DNA from: Kutzneria sp. CA-103260
Lineage (GTDB): Bacteria > Actinomycetota > Actinomycetes > Mycobacteriales > Pseudonocardiaceae
Direction of reading: 5' to 3'
DNA length: 64,000 bases
Assembly: GCF_018263855.1 (NCBI RefSeq)
Contig: NZ_CP073318.1
Coordinates: 3,286,001 to 3,350,000, forward strand
Part shown: positions 52,454-61,906 of the stretch, piece after piece
Position numbering within the stretch: position 1 is the stretch's first letter
How the letters are laid out: every line of letters begins with the position of its first letter
Notes under the pieces: model-generated
Told to the model about the DNA's origin: nothing
Seen by the model: only the letters and a program-made list of their open reading frames with translations
Databases searched by the model: none
Translations under genes and position numbers: made by a program

Positions 52454-53105
52454 GGCGGTCACGAGCCGACGGGCGGTACGCGCGTTCACCGACCGGCCGG
52501 TCCCCCAGCAGGTGCTGGAACGGGTGCTGTCGGCCGCCTCCTGGGCGCCGTCGGGATCGAACCTCCAGCCGTGGCACGCATTCGTGGTGACCGGCGAACC
52601 GTTGGCACAACTCAAGAAGCGCTGCGCCGAACGGCTCGCGACGGGAGACAGCTGGGACGAGCCGGAGTACGAGATGTACCCGGCCACGCTGGCATCCCCC
52701 TACCGCGAACGCCGAGCCGAGTTCGGCCGGCAGCGCTACGGCGCACTCGGCATCGCCCGGGACGATTTGGAGGCGCGCCAACGGGCCGCCGCCGACAACT
52801 GGGCGGCTTTCGGCGCGCCGACGGCCCTGTTCTGCTACCTGGACCGGGGCATGGGCCGACCGCAGTGGTCCGACGCCGGCATGTTCCTTCAGACCGTCAT
52901 GCTGTTGCTGCGCGCCGAGGGGCTGCACAGCTGCCCGCAGATGGCGTGGGCCAAGTTCCACCGGACCGTCGCGGAGGTCCTGTCGCCGCCAGCGGAGTTG
53001 ATGCTCTTCTGCGGCATGTCGATCGGGTATGCGGACCCCGCGGCGGGCGATGACCGCATCGGCCGGGCGCCGCTCGGGGAGACCGTCAGTTTCATCGGCG
53101 GTTAG
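52440..53105 (+). CDS. Nitroreductase-family FMN oxidoreductase
   Basis: 221 residues. FMN-binding motif SRRAVRAFTDRPVPQQVLE at the N terminus, SWAPSGSNLQPWHAFVV, and the C-terminal GMSIGYADP segment with EGLHSCPQMAW place it in the nitroreductase superfamily. Partner to the SDR and NMT1-like genes, perhaps in a small-molecule modification path. Its ATG overlaps the preceding gene; its stop overlaps the convergent regulator stop by four bases. Confidence 0.87.
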   Translation: MDVYEAVTSRRAVRAFTDRPVPQQVLERVLSAASWAPSGSNLQPWHAFVVTGEPLAQLKKRCAERLATGDSWDEPEYEMYPATLASPYRERRAEFGRQRYGALGIARDDLEARQRAAADNWAAFGAPTALFCYLDRGMGRPQWSDAGMFLQTVMLLLRAEGLHSCPQMAWAKFHRTVAEVLSPPAELMLFCGMSIGYADPAAGDDRIGRAPLGETVSFIGG

Positions 53106-54049
53106 GCCGAGAAGGACCGCCGGTAGTCCGTCGGCGTCACGCCGACGGCCCGCTGGAAGTGGTGCCGCAGCAGGGCCGGCGTGGCGAAGCCGGCGAGGCG
53201 GGCGATCTCCTCGATGCCCAGGTCGCTCTGCTCCAGCAGGGTCCGGGCGTGCAGCACGCGCTGGGTGGACAGCCAGCGGTGCGGGGTGGTGCCGGTCTCG
53301 GCGACGAACCGCCGCGCGAAGGTCCGCTCGGACATGGTGGCCCGGGCCGCGAGTTCGGCCACGGTGTGGTCCTCGGTCAGCGTCTCCAGCATCCACAGCA
53401 GCACCGGCTGGAGGCTGTCGGCCGTGCACTCGGGCACCGGCATGTCGACGAACTGGCGCTGGCCGCCCTCCCGCTGCGGGGCGACGACCATGCGCCGGGC
53501 GATCAGGGCCGCGACCCGAGACCCGAGTTCCCGACGCACGACATGCAGGCAGGCGTCGATGCCGGCAGCGGTGCCAGCGCTGGTGACCAGGTTGCCGTCG
53601 TCGACGTAGAGCACGTCGGCGTCGACGCGAGCGGAGGGGAAGCGGCGGCGGAAGTCGTCGGCGAATCGCCAGTGCACAGTGCAGTCCCGGTCGTCGAGCA
53701 GGCCGGCGGCCCCGAGGACGTAGCCGCCGCTGCACACCGACATCACGGTCGCGCCCCGATCCACGGCCTCCCGCAACGCGGCCAGCACAGCGGGCGGGTA
53801 CTGCTCGCGGATCGTGCACGCGGGCACGGCCACCAGGTCGGCCGAGACGAGGTCGTCCAGCGGCCGGTCGGGCGTCAGCTGCACGCCGACGCCGGTGCGG
53901 ACCGGCTGGCCGGGGTGCTCGGCGCAGACCCGGAAGTCGAAGGACGGCACACCGTCGTCGGTCCGGTCGATGCCGAACACCTCACAGACCACGCCGAACT
54001 CGAACGGCGCGACACCGTCGACGACCAGCGCGGCCACGGACTTGAGCAC
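53102..54049 (-). CDS. GlxA-type transcriptional regulator (DJ-1/PfpI plus AraC HTH)
   Basis: 315 residues. The N-terminal DJ-1/PfpI-like domain (SVAALVVDGVAPFEFGVVCEVFG, VMSVCSGGYVLGAAGLLDDR given in part as MSVCSGGYVLGAAG) is followed by an AraC-family DNA-binding domain (VAELAARATMSERTFARRF, then HARTLLEQSDLGIEEIARLAG). This is the architecture of GlxA/AdpA-like regulators. AdpA-like sites lie just upstream at 54064-54113. GTG at 54049 matches family starts; a longer frame to 54142 would overlap those sites. Confidence 0.87.
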   Translation of the reverse strand: MLKSVAALVVDGVAPFEFGVVCEVFGIDRTDDGVPSFDFRVCAEHPGQPVRTGVGVQLTPDRPLDDLVSADLVAVPACTIREQYPPAVLAALREAVDRGATVMSVCSGGYVLGAAGLLDDRDCTVHWRFADDFRRRFPSARVDADVLYVDDGNLVTSAGTAAGIDACLHVVRRELGSRVAALIARRMVVAPQREGGQRQFVDMPVPECTADSLQPVLLWMLETLTEDHTVAELAARATMSERTFARRFVAETGTTPHRWLSTQRVLHARTLLEQSDLGIEEIARLAGFATPALLRHHFQRAVGVTPTDYRRSFSA

Positions 54050-54063
54050 ACCGCCAGCATACC

Positions 54064-54113
54064 TGGCAGGATTTTGTGCAACAGCGACTCTCCTGCCACT
54101 GTTGGCAGGATTT
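54064..54113. promoter_or_regulatory. Repeated TGGCAGG motifs resembling AdpA sites
   Basis: TGGCAGGATT occurs at 54064-54073 and 54103-54112, and the inverted CCTGCCA at 54092-54098 makes a perfect palindrome CCTGCCA-CTGT-TGGCAGG. AdpA consensus is TGGCSNGWWY, differing by one base. Located between a GlxA-type regulator and a small divergent gene. Confidence 0.55.
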
Positions 54114-54135
54114 ACACCAGAGCACACTTCATGCC

Positions 54136-54288
54136 ATGACAACCTTCACGAAACGCCTCAAGGACGCTTTCCGTCGCGGCCCCTCGACGCCGCACCCCCG
54201 CCTGCACGGCAGCAGCGACATCGAGGACCGCGACCTCGCCCGGGTTCTGGCGGACCTGCGGGTCACTTCCCCAAAAATCAAGCGCTAG
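54136..54288 (+). CDS. Small basic protein of 50 residues, unknown
   Basis: ATG at 54136 opens a 50-codon frame: a short basic amphipathic helix (TFTKRLKDAFRRG), a proline-rich turn and an acidic/hydrophobic helix (DIEDRDLARVLADLRV) before a basic end. The composition looks like a real small protein, and it shares a promoter region with the GlxA-type regulator. No family is recognised. Its 3' end overlaps the convergent monooxygenase stop. Confidence 0.5.
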   Translation: MTTFTKRLKDAFRRGPSTPHPRLHGSSDIEDRDLARVLADLRVTSPKIKR

Positions 54289-55318
54289 TGGCCAGCAGCT
54301 CGCGGACCAGAGGAATGACCTTCGTGCCGTAGAGCTCCAGGTTCCGCATGGCCAGCTCGTGCGGGATGGTGCCGTTCGAGTACTTCAGGTCGAACCGTTG
54401 CACACCCAGCTTCTTGACGGTGTCGGCGATCTTGCGGGCGACCGTGTCGGGCGCGCCGATGTACTGCGAGCCGTGGGCGATCTCCCCGTCGAACTGAGCC
54501 CGCGTCATGGGCGGCCAGCCACGCTCGCGGCCGATCCGGTCGTGCATCGCCTTGCTGTGCGGCCAGACCAGGTCGGCGGCCTCCTGGTCGCTGTCGGCCA
54601 CGAACCCCGGCGAGTGCACCGCCACCGGCAGCCGCTCCAGGCCCACGTGCTCCAGCGCCCGGTGGTAGAGATCCACGTACGGGGCGAACCGGTCCGGGTC
54701 GCCGCCGATGATGGCCAGCGTCAACGGCATGCCGTAGCTGGCCGCGCGGACCACCGACTCGGGGCTGCCCCCGACGCCGACCCAGGTCTTGATGCGGCCG
54801 CTCTCGGTCTTCGGGAAGACGTTGGCGCCCGCCAGCGGCGGCCGGACCGTGCCCTCCCAGGTGACCGGCTGCTCGGTGAGCAGATGGGCCATCAGGTCGA
54901 TCTTCTCGCTGAACAGCTTCTCGTAGTCGGCCAGGTCGTAGCCGAACAGCGGGAACGACTCGGTGAACGAGCCGCGGCCCAGGGTGATCTCGGCCCGGCC
55001 GTTGGACACCGCGTCCAGCGTGGCGAAGCGCTCGTACACGCGGACCGGGTCGTCGGAACTGAGCACCGTGACCGCCGTGCCCAGCCTGATGCGCTCGGTG
55101 CGGCCGGCGATGGCGGCCAGCACCACCTCGGGCGCGGACACCGCGAAGTCGTCCCGGTGGTGCTCGCCGACGCCGAAGTAGTCGATGCCCACCTGATCGG
55201 CCAGCACCGCCTCGTCGACCACGTCGCGCAGCACCTGCGCGTAGGACTTGCGGTTGCCCTCGGCGTCGACGGTCACGTCGCCGAAGGTGTCCACCCCGAA
55301 CTCCACGGGTGTCGTCAT
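54278..55318 (-). CDS. LLM-class flavin-dependent monooxygenase
   Basis: 346 residues of the bacterial luciferase family: VDEAVLADQVGIDYFGVGEHH with the substrate His pair, TERIRLGTAVTVLSSDDPVR, GRAEITLGRGSF, TWVGVGGSPESVVRAASYG and DRIGRERGWPPMTRAQFD. It uses FMNH2 supplied by a reductase to oxidise an unknown substrate. Upstream a near-palindrome lies at 55350-55365. The divergent neighbour is a lipoprotein gene. Confidence 0.87.
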   Translation of the reverse strand: MTTPVEFGVDTFGDVTVDAEGNRKSYAQVLRDVVDEAVLADQVGIDYFGVGEHHRDDFAVSAPEVVLAAIAGRTERIRLGTAVTVLSSDDPVRVYERFATLDAVSNGRAEITLGRGSFTESFPLFGYDLADYEKLFSEKIDLMAHLLTEQPVTWEGTVRPPLAGANVFPKTESGRIKTWVGVGGSPESVVRAASYGMPLTLAIIGGDPDRFAPYVDLYHRALEHVGLERLPVAVHSPGFVADSDQEAADLVWPHSKAMHDRIGRERGWPPMTRAQFDGEIAHGSQYIGAPDTVARKIADTVKKLGVQRFDLKYSNGTIPHELAMRNLELYGTKVIPLVRELLATSA

Positions 55319-55349
55319 GCCCTTCCCTTCTCCGTAGCTCGTAGCAACC

Positions 55350-55365
55350 AGTTGAACGTTGAACT
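55350..55365. promoter_or_regulatory. AGTTnAACGTTnAACT repeat upstream of the LLM gene
   Basis: AGTTGAACGTTGAACT contains two GTTGAAC copies in tandem and is symmetric except at the two G positions. It lies 32 bases upstream of the monooxygenase start and may be an operator. Confidence 0.35.
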
Positions 55366-55473
55366 ACCATCATCGCATTCCCGCCAATTTCACTCGTCAC
55401 TGAAGTCACAGTGCTCCAAAACATGCACGGAAACGCCTCCGACCTGCGGCTGACGCCCCTACCATCCCCGGCC

Positions 55474-56559
55474 ATGCACAGGACCAGGCTCCCGGCGGCC
55501 GTACTCGTAACGGGGCTGCTCGCGATGGCGGCGCTCGCGACCGGCTGCGCCCAGAGCAAGGTGCCGACGGACGCCCAGGTGACGCTGACCGGCCAGATCA
55601 CCCGACCCGACGGCGCGCCGGCGGGCAACCTCCGGCTGGCGCTGACCCGGGTGCCGGATCTGGGTGAGCTGGCGTTCCAGGGCATCCCGGTGGCGGTGAC
55701 GCTCGGCACGGCCTGCCTGGCCGACAACCCGCCGCCGCTCTGCAAGCTGCTGCAACAGGCCACGACCGACGGCCAGGGCACCTTCGCCATCCACATGAAC
55801 GGGTCGGACGTGCAGGGGTCCTTCGGCACGGCGACAACCTTCGACCTGGCGGCGCAACTTCCCCGGTCCGGGTCCGAAGTGGACGGTCCGAGCGTCCGCG
55901 CCGGCTTCGAGATCCAGCGCACCGACGTCACGGTGCCGACGCTCAGGTTCTGGCATCCGGATCACGTCACCGTGGGCGGTGACGCGAGGACCACCACCCT
56001 GGACTGGGCCCCGATCACGGACGTGAACGACTACACCGCGCATTTCTCGGTCAACGGTCAGGAGATCTGGTCCGACCAGGCGGCGGCCACAATGGACTCA
56101 CGGGCGTTCGAGGATGCGAACGGCGTGGTCCACATCTCCGCCGCGGCCAGCGCCGACGGGCCGGACACGACGTTCAAACTGTTCTACACAAGCCAAGGTG
56201 TCGGCTTCCGGGGCCGGGCCGGCGCGCCCGAATCCCGAGGCAAGCCCTGTGTCGCCGAGCAGCAGCCGTGCCAGCTCACCGACGGCTCCTTCGACCATCC
56301 CCTCCCCGAATCGGCCTGGGCCTACGTGGATCTCGGTGGTCCGCAACCGGTCGGCACGGTGTTCGCCCGGGCCAACCAGGCCGGCTCGCTGACCGTCGAG
56401 ACCAGCGACGACGCCAGGAACTGGACGACGAGGGCCACCGGCGACGGCCAGTTCGCCAAGATCACCCTGCCGGTCGGGATCACCGCCCGCTACGTCCGCG
56501 TGCACGGCGCCGCCGGGTCGAGGATCACCGGCCTGACCCAGCTGTCGGTGTGGCCCTGA
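55474..56559 (+). CDS. Lipoprotein with C-terminal discoidin-like domain
   Basis: 361 residues. Signal peptide MHRTRLPAAVLVTGLLAMAA and lipobox LATGC anchor it outside the membrane. A middle Ig/transthyretin-like region (TLTGQITRPDGAPAGNLRLAL, WHPDHVTVGGDARTTTLDWA) is followed by a C-terminal F5/8 type C-like segment (WAYVDLGGPQPVGTVFARA, TVETSDDARNWTTRATGDG, ARYVRVHGAAGSRITGLTQLSV). It may bind carbohydrate or another surface ligand. ATG at 55474 gives a clean signal peptide. Confidence 0.75.
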   Translation: MHRTRLPAAVLVTGLLAMAALATGCAQSKVPTDAQVTLTGQITRPDGAPAGNLRLALTRVPDLGELAFQGIPVAVTLGTACLADNPPPLCKLLQQATTDGQGTFAIHMNGSDVQGSFGTATTFDLAAQLPRSGSEVDGPSVRAGFEIQRTDVTVPTLRFWHPDHVTVGGDARTTTLDWAPITDVNDYTAHFSVNGQEIWSDQAAATMDSRAFEDANGVVHISAAASADGPDTTFKLFYTSQGVGFRGRAGAPESRGKPCVAEQQPCQLTDGSFDHPLPESAWAYVDLGGPQPVGTVFARANQAGSLTVETSDDARNWTTRATGDGQFAKITLPVGITARYVRVHGAAGSRITGLTQLSVWP

Positions 56560-56658
56560 CTTCGTTCGACGACCGATCCATCCCACCATTCGCGCTCGGC
56601 TGCGGCGCGGCGTGCCCGGTGCGTATTGTTTGGCGACACCGCACTGAGGGGACCGTCG

Positions 56659-59436
56659 TTGAACGCCACCAGCCGTCCGATCGTCGGACGGGAGCACGAA
56701 CTCGCGCTGCTGCGCGAACCCGGGCCGGCCCGGCTGGTCGAGATCGTCGGCGACCCCGGCATCGGCAAGACCAGCCTGCTCGGCGAGTTCGCGCGGCTGC
56801 GTGGCCGCGGATTCGCCGGCCGGGCCACCGAATTCGAGCAGCATGTGCCCTTCGCGGTGTTCCTGGACGCGCTGGCCGACCGGGTCGCCCGCCTCGCCGC
56901 CGAGGAACGGGACCACCTCGGCGCCCCGGCGGTGGAACTGCTCACGGCGGTGTTCCACGGCGCCGACCACGCGGACCTGCACGGCGTCGGCCGGCACCGG
57001 CTCTACCGCGCGGTCCGCGCGCTGCTGGAGGTCGTCGAGGGCGGCACGCTGGTGCTCGACGACATGCACTGGGCCGACGAGGGATCCGTTGGCCTGCTGG
57101 AATTCCTGGTCCGCCACCCACCGGCCGGGCGGTTCGTGCTGGCCGTCGGCTACCGGCCGCGGCAGGCGTCGGAGCGGCTGTTCGCCGCGCTGTCCCACGC
57201 CGCCGGCACGGAACGGCTCCGCATCGAGCTCAAACCGTTGACGCTGCAACACGTTTGCCAACTGATGCCGGACGTCGACGCGGCGCGGGCCCGCCAGCTG
57301 CACGATGCCAGCGGCGGCAACCCGTTCTATCTCGACGCCCTGACCCGGGTCGCCGTCGACGGCGACCCGGAGGTGGCGCTGTCGGCGGAATTCGCCGCCC
57401 TGACACCGAGAGAGGTGTTGGTGGCCCAGGCGGCGGCGCTGGCCGGCGACCCGTTCGACCCTGAGCTGGTGGCCGAGGTCGCGGAGCTGTCCGAGGCGGA
57501 GACCCTGACAGACCTGGACGAGCTGGTCGCCCGCGATCTCATCCGCGCCGAGAACAGCGCCCGCCGGTTCCGCTACCGGCATCCGCTGGTGCGCAGCGCC
57601 GCCTACCGGACCGGCCGCGCCGCCTGGCGCCTGGACGCGCACGCCCGAGCGGCCGCGGGTCTGGAACGTCGTGGCGCACCAGCGACTTCCCGCGCCCACC
57701 ACGTCGAACGGGCCGCCCGTGCCGGCGACGACAAGGCCATCGCCGTGCTGGTCGAAGCGGCCGAGTCGGTGCTGGCCAGCGTGCCCGCGCTGGCCGTCGA
57801 CTGGCTGCGCACGGCCATCGACCTGCTCCCCCGCACCCCCGAGCAGCGAACCCGGCTGTGCGGGCTGATGTTGTTGCGGGCCCGGGCTTTGCTGGTGATC
57901 GGCCGGCTCGGCGAGTGCCGGGACACCTCGCAGGAAGTGCTGTCGCTGCTGTCGCCGGAGCCGAGCGAGCAGCGCACCGCGGCGGTCTCGATGTGCGGCA
58001 CTGTGGAGCGCTTGCTCGGCCGTTACGACGAAGCCCAGGCGCTGCTCGTCAGCGAGCTGACCCGGCTGCCCGACCCACACGGCCGTGCGGCGCTGGGCAT
58101 GCGCATCGACATCGCCGCCGGGCTGTTGCAGTGCGCGAAGTTCGAGGAGGCCCGCGACTGGGTCACGCAGGCCATGGATTCCCCGTCGCAGCACCAGATG
58201 CGGCCGCTGACCAAGACGATCGGCCTGAGCATCCTGGCCACCGCCGACGCCTACACCGGCCGCTTCGACTCGGCGGTCGGCCATGTCCGCCGGGCCGCCG
58301 CGATGCTGGACGGCCTGTCCGACGGCGAGCTGGCTGAGCGCCTGTACCTGACGTTGGAGGTGGCGTGGGCGGAACTGGTGCTGGAGCGCAACTTCGACGC
58401 CCTGCGGCACGTCCGCCGCTGCGCCGCGCTGGCCGAGCGCTCCGGCCACAGCCACCTCCACCCGGACATCCAGCTGACGTTCACCCAGGTGCACGCCCAG
58501 CTCGGCGACCTGGCCCTGGCCGCCGAGCACGCCGAGTCGACGCTGGAGACGGCGTTGCTGATGGGCCGCACCGAACTGCTGGAGGTGATCCACGTCCGGC
58601 AGTCGGAGATCGCGCTGTGGCGGGGTGATCTCAAGGCCGCCCTCCAGTTCGCCGAGCTGGCGGTGGAGAAGACGCAGCCCGGCAACTACTGGTGGACCGG
58701 TGAGGGCACGGCCGCGCTGGCCGCGGCCCGGCTGGCCAACGGCGATCCGCAGGGCTGCCGGCAGGAGCTGCTGCGCGGCGGCGACCCGACACTCGTCGGC
58801 TACGCCCCGTCGCTGCGACGGCTCTGGTTCGACGAGCTGGTCCGGGCCTCGGTCGCGCTCGGCGACGTGACGACGGCGCTGGAGTGGGGCAAGCGGGCCG
58901 AGGAGTTGGTGGCCGGAGGCGACCTGCCCGGGCGGACCGCCCAGGCTTGGCTGGCCTCGGCCCGGGCCCACCTGGCCGCCAAGGACTTCACCGCCGCGGC
59001 CGAGCTCGTGGCCAAGGCCGCCGACAACTTCGCGCAGGTGCACCTTCCTGTCTTCGAAGGGCAGGCCCGTCATCTGCTGGGCGCCGCGCTGGCCGAGCTC
59101 GGCCGGCGGGAGGAGGCCCAGCAGCAGCTCGGGCGGGCTAAGGAGCTGTTCGCCAACTGCGGCGCCACCGGCATGCACGCCGCCGTCGTGCAGCAGCAGC
59201 GGCTGCTCGGGGCCAGGTCAACCCGCGTGCGTAGGGACGGCGGCCCGCTCACCCACCGGGAGCTGGAGATCGCCGAGCTGGTCGCGCACGGCTACACCAA
59301 CCGGCAGATCGCCGCCCAGCTGTTCATGAGCCCGAAGACCGTCGAGGCTCACCTGTCCCGCATCTTCACCAAGCTCGGGGTGGCCTCGCGCACCGCGGTT
59401 GCCAGTCATCTGGCGCGTCACGCGAGGGAAATGTAG
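56659..59436 (+). CDS. LAL-type LuxR regulator with AAA ATPase and TPR-like region
   Basis: About 925 residues. N-terminal STAND-type ATPase with Walker A GDPGIGKTSLLGEF and LVLDDMHWADEGS; a long helical repeat region of TPR style in the middle (e.g. RARALLVIGRLGECRDTSQEVL); and a C-terminal LuxR HTH LTHRELEIAELVAHGYTNRQ, IAAQLFMSPKTVEAHLSRIF. Such large regulators often control antibiotic or catabolic genes. TTG at 56659 has GAGGGG seven bases upstream; an earlier TTG at 56626 is possible. Confidence 0.87.
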   Translation: MNATSRPIVGREHELALLREPGPARLVEIVGDPGIGKTSLLGEFARLRGRGFAGRATEFEQHVPFAVFLDALADRVARLAAEERDHLGAPAVELLTAVFHGADHADLHGVGRHRLYRAVRALLEVVEGGTLVLDDMHWADEGSVGLLEFLVRHPPAGRFVLAVGYRPRQASERLFAALSHAAGTERLRIELKPLTLQHVCQLMPDVDAARARQLHDASGGNPFYLDALTRVAVDGDPEVALSAEFAALTPREVLVAQAAALAGDPFDPELVAEVAELSEAETLTDLDELVARDLIRAENSARRFRYRHPLVRSAAYRTGRAAWRLDAHARAAAGLERRGAPATSRAHHVERAARAGDDKAIAVLVEAAESVLASVPALAVDWLRTAIDLLPRTPEQRTRLCGLMLLRARALLVIGRLGECRDTSQEVLSLLSPEPSEQRTAAVSMCGTVERLLGRYDEAQALLVSELTRLPDPHGRAALGMRIDIAAGLLQCAKFEEARDWVTQAMDSPSQHQMRPLTKTIGLSILATADAYTGRFDSAVGHVRRAAAMLDGLSDGELAERLYLTLEVAWAELVLERNFDALRHVRRCAALAERSGHSHLHPDIQLTFTQVHAQLGDLALAAEHAESTLETALLMGRTELLEVIHVRQSEIALWRGDLKAALQFAELAVEKTQPGNYWWTGEGTAALAAARLANGDPQGCRQELLRGGDPTLVGYAPSLRRLWFDELVRASVALGDVTTALEWGKRAEELVAGGDLPGRTAQAWLASARAHLAAKDFTAAAELVAKAADNFAQVHLPVFEGQARHLLGAALAELGRREEAQQQLGRAKELFANCGATGMHAAVVQQQRLLGARSTRVRRDGGPLTHRELEIAELVAHGYTNRQIAAQLFMSPKTVEAHLSRIFTKLGVASRTAVASHLARHAREM

Positions 59437-59512
59437 GGAGTCTCCCGATGCCTCCCGCCCCCGCCCGGTGACACCGTTGCCGCCGGGGAGAGCACTGGGG
59501 GAACACGAGGGG

Positions 59513-60625
59513 ATGAACACGAGGGTGGACACCTACGCATTCGGCCGCATCCTGCGGGCGTACCGGCGAGAGGGTGGGTTCACGCAGCAGCAGCTGGCCG
59601 ACCGCGCCATGCTCAGCGTGCGCGCGGTGCGGGACCTGGAGCTGGGCAACGCACGGCAGCCGAGGGTGGGGACCGTCCGGCTGCTCGCCGACGGGCTCCA
59701 GCTCCGGGGCCAGCGCCGCTCCACGTTCGAGGCCGCCGCCGGTCGCTTCGGGGAGACCGAGCCGGCGCTGCACGGGCGGAGCATCGGGCGCGAGGAGAAT
59801 CAGCGGCCGCCTGCTCCCCTGCATGGACTGGTCGGCCGGCGCACCGAGGTGCGCGCGCTGACCGATCTGCTGGTCGCGGGCGACCAGCGGCTGGTCACCG
59901 TCACCGGCGTCGGCGGTGTGGGCAAGTCCCGCCTCGCCGCCGAAGTCGCCACCACAGTGCACACAGAATTCGGTTGGCCGGTGCTCTGGCCCACGGAGCC
60001 CGCCGCCGAGTTCACGGTCGCCGACCAGCCGACCCTGCTGGTGTTGGACGGCGAGTGGCGGGGCCAGCCGGTAACCACGTTGCTGCACCGGTTCCCGGCG
60101 CTGCGCGTGGTGATCACGTCCCGAACGCCGAGCGGCATCCCCGGCGAGCGGGTGTTCCCGCTGGGTCCGCTGGACCAGGCGGCGTCCGAGCGGCTGCTGC
60201 TCACCCACATCCGCCTGCTGAGACCGGCCTTCGAACCGACGCCGGCGGTGACCGAGGTGTGCCAGCTGGTCGACGGCCTGCCCGGGGCCCTGGAGCAGGC
60301 GGCCCGGCGGTTCCTGCTGCTGCCGGCGTCCCGGCTGATCGTGCTGCTGGCCCGGGATCCGCATATCCTGGCCCCGATCCGGGACAGCATCGACGGACTG
60401 CGGCCGTCCGAGCGCTTCCTGCTGGGCCGGCTCGCCGACCGGGACGCCAGCTGGGCCGTGGACGAGACCGGGCCGATCACCGCCGAGCTGGTGCACACGC
60501 TGCTCTCGCACGGCCTGCTGCACCTGGCCGAGCACGGGGGCGAGCCGCGGTTCCGCGTGCTCACCCCCGTGCGGCTGGTGCTGTCAGGCCGGAACCGGGT
60601 TCTCCCGGGGGATCATCAGCGCTGA
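59513..60625 (+). CDS. XRE-HTH protein with NB-ARC-type ATPase domain
   Basis: 370 residues. The N-terminal XRE helix-turn-helix is ILRAYRREGGFTQQQLADRA, then MLSVRAVRDLELGNARQPRV; the ATPase has VGRRTEVRALTDLL, Walker A GVGGVGKSRLAAEV and the Walker B region LLVLDGEWRG, with RVVITSRTP as the sensor. It resembles the core of AfsR-like STAND regulators but lacks the C-terminal TPR sensor region, ending just after the winged-helix segment (LSHGLLHLAEHGGEPRFRVL). The final 42 bases overlap the convergent MFS gene, so it may be a truncated form. Confidence 0.82.
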   Translation: MNTRVDTYAFGRILRAYRREGGFTQQQLADRAMLSVRAVRDLELGNARQPRVGTVRLLADGLQLRGQRRSTFEAAAGRFGETEPALHGRSIGREENQRPPAPLHGLVGRRTEVRALTDLLVAGDQRLVTVTGVGGVGKSRLAAEVATTVHTEFGWPVLWPTEPAAEFTVADQPTLLVLDGEWRGQPVTTLLHRFPALRVVITSRTPSGIPGERVFPLGPLDQAASERLLLTHIRLLRPAFEPTPAVTEVCQLVDGLPGALEQAARRFLLLPASRLIVLLARDPHILAPIRDSIDGLRPSERFLLGRLADRDASWAVDETGPITAELVHTLLSHGLLHLAEHGGEPRFRVLTPVRLVLSGRNRVLPGDHQR

Positions 60626-61885
60626 CACCACCGCGGGCACCGCGCCGACCAGGATCATCACCACCGGCCAGGTCGTGAACGACAGCAGGCCGGAGATCAG
60701 CAGCGGCGTCACGAAAGCGCCGCCGAAGACCATGGTGTTCTCCAGGCCGAGCGCGGTGCCCGAGCGTTCCGCGCCGGCCATGGTGGCGATCTCGGCGTAG
60801 TGCACGCCGTGCCAGCCGCAGGCCAGCACGCCGGCGACCACCACCAGGGCGGCGATCACCCACACCGGGGCAGCTGCGTAGCAGGCGACGCCGACGAAGG
60901 CGGCCGCGATCAGCCAGCTGTAAACCTTCACGATCGACCGTCGGTAGCGCCCGCCGTGCTTGTCGGTCCAGCGGCCGCCCCACACCCGGGACACGCCGCC
61001 ACCGACCTGCACGAGCACCAGCAGCAGGGCGATGGTGCCGATGTCCAGCCGCTCGACGGTGAGCAGGAAGACGGAGCCGAAGGTCAGCACCGTGAACTGG
61101 GGCAGGTCCAGCAGGAACGCGGTGCTGGCGAAGCGCCAGATGTCCCAGCGGCGCAACGGGCTCTCGGTGGTGGTGGCGGCCTGGCCGCCGCTGGCCTTGG
61201 TCTTGGCCAGCGGCGGCTCGTCCAGCCACAGGACCACAGCGATGGTGGCCAGTAGCGCGAACGCCGTGAGGAAGCCGAAGACCAGCCGGAAACCGCCGGC
61301 CAGGGCCAGCGGCGGCAGCACGGCCGCGCCGATCGCACCGCCGGCCGGCACCGCCGCGACCCGGAGGCTGATCGCGAAACCCCGCTTGCTGACCGGGAAC
61401 CAGCCCATCACGGCCCGGCCGGACGCGCCGTTGACACAGCCGCCCATCGCGCCGGACAGGAACAGCACGATCGCCAGCGCGAGGTAGGACGGCGTCGCGT
61501 CGGCCGTGGGCACCAGGAACGCGGTGACCAGGCCGAGCGTGACGGTGGTGCCGGCCAGGCCGGTGATCAGGACTTTCCGCTCGCCGATGCGATCGGACAG
61601 GATGCCCCAGAACACGTCGGTGATGAAGATGCCGCAGGTGATCGCGGCCAGCACCACGCCGAGCTGGCCGACGGACAGGTGGTAGGCGGCCTGCAGGATG
61701 GAGCCGGAGGTCGGGACCCCCTGGAACGCGGCGCTGAACGCGGCCTGGGCGACGATGCCGATCCCCAGCACGCCCCACTTGTAGCGGGCCGAGTGCACTC
61801 TCCCGGACCGTCCGGTGCGGGTCTCCACGGGGTCGACCGGCGGGGCAGGCGCGGCTGTCAGCACGTCCTGCGTCTGCTCGAGCAT
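60584..61885 (-). CDS. MFS transporter, OFA/anion-symporter-like
   Basis: 433 residues with 12 transmembrane helices. Motif A appears as WGILSDRIGERKVLITGL, and VGGGVSRVWGGRWTDKHGGRY repeats it in the second half, typical of major facilitator proteins; the best resemblance is to organic-anion or aromatic-acid carriers. ATG at 61885 is preceded by AGGAG eight bases before; an apparent extension to 62281 is the shadow of the cupin gene. Downstream of the cupin and acyl-CoA ligase genes in the same orientation, it may import the acid that the ligase activates. Confidence 0.85.
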   Translation of the reverse strand: MLEQTQDVLTAAPAPPVDPVETRTGRSGRVHSARYKWGVLGIGIVAQAAFSAAFQGVPTSGSILQAAYHLSVGQLGVVLAAITCGIFITDVFWGILSDRIGERKVLITGLAGTTVTLGLVTAFLVPTADATPSYLALAIVLFLSGAMGGCVNGASGRAVMGWFPVSKRGFAISLRVAAVPAGGAIGAAVLPPLALAGGFRLVFGFLTAFALLATIAVVLWLDEPPLAKTKASGGQAATTTESPLRRWDIWRFASTAFLLDLPQFTVLTFGSVFLLTVERLDIGTIALLLVLVQVGGGVSRVWGGRWTDKHGGRYRRSIVKVYSWLIAAAFVGVACYAAAPVWVIAALVVVAGVLACGWHGVHYAEIATMAGAERSGTALGLENTMVFGGAFVTPLLISGLLSFTTWPVVMILVGAVPAVVSALMIPRENPVPA

Positions 61886-61906
61886 GGCTGAATCTCCTGG
61901 TCGTAC

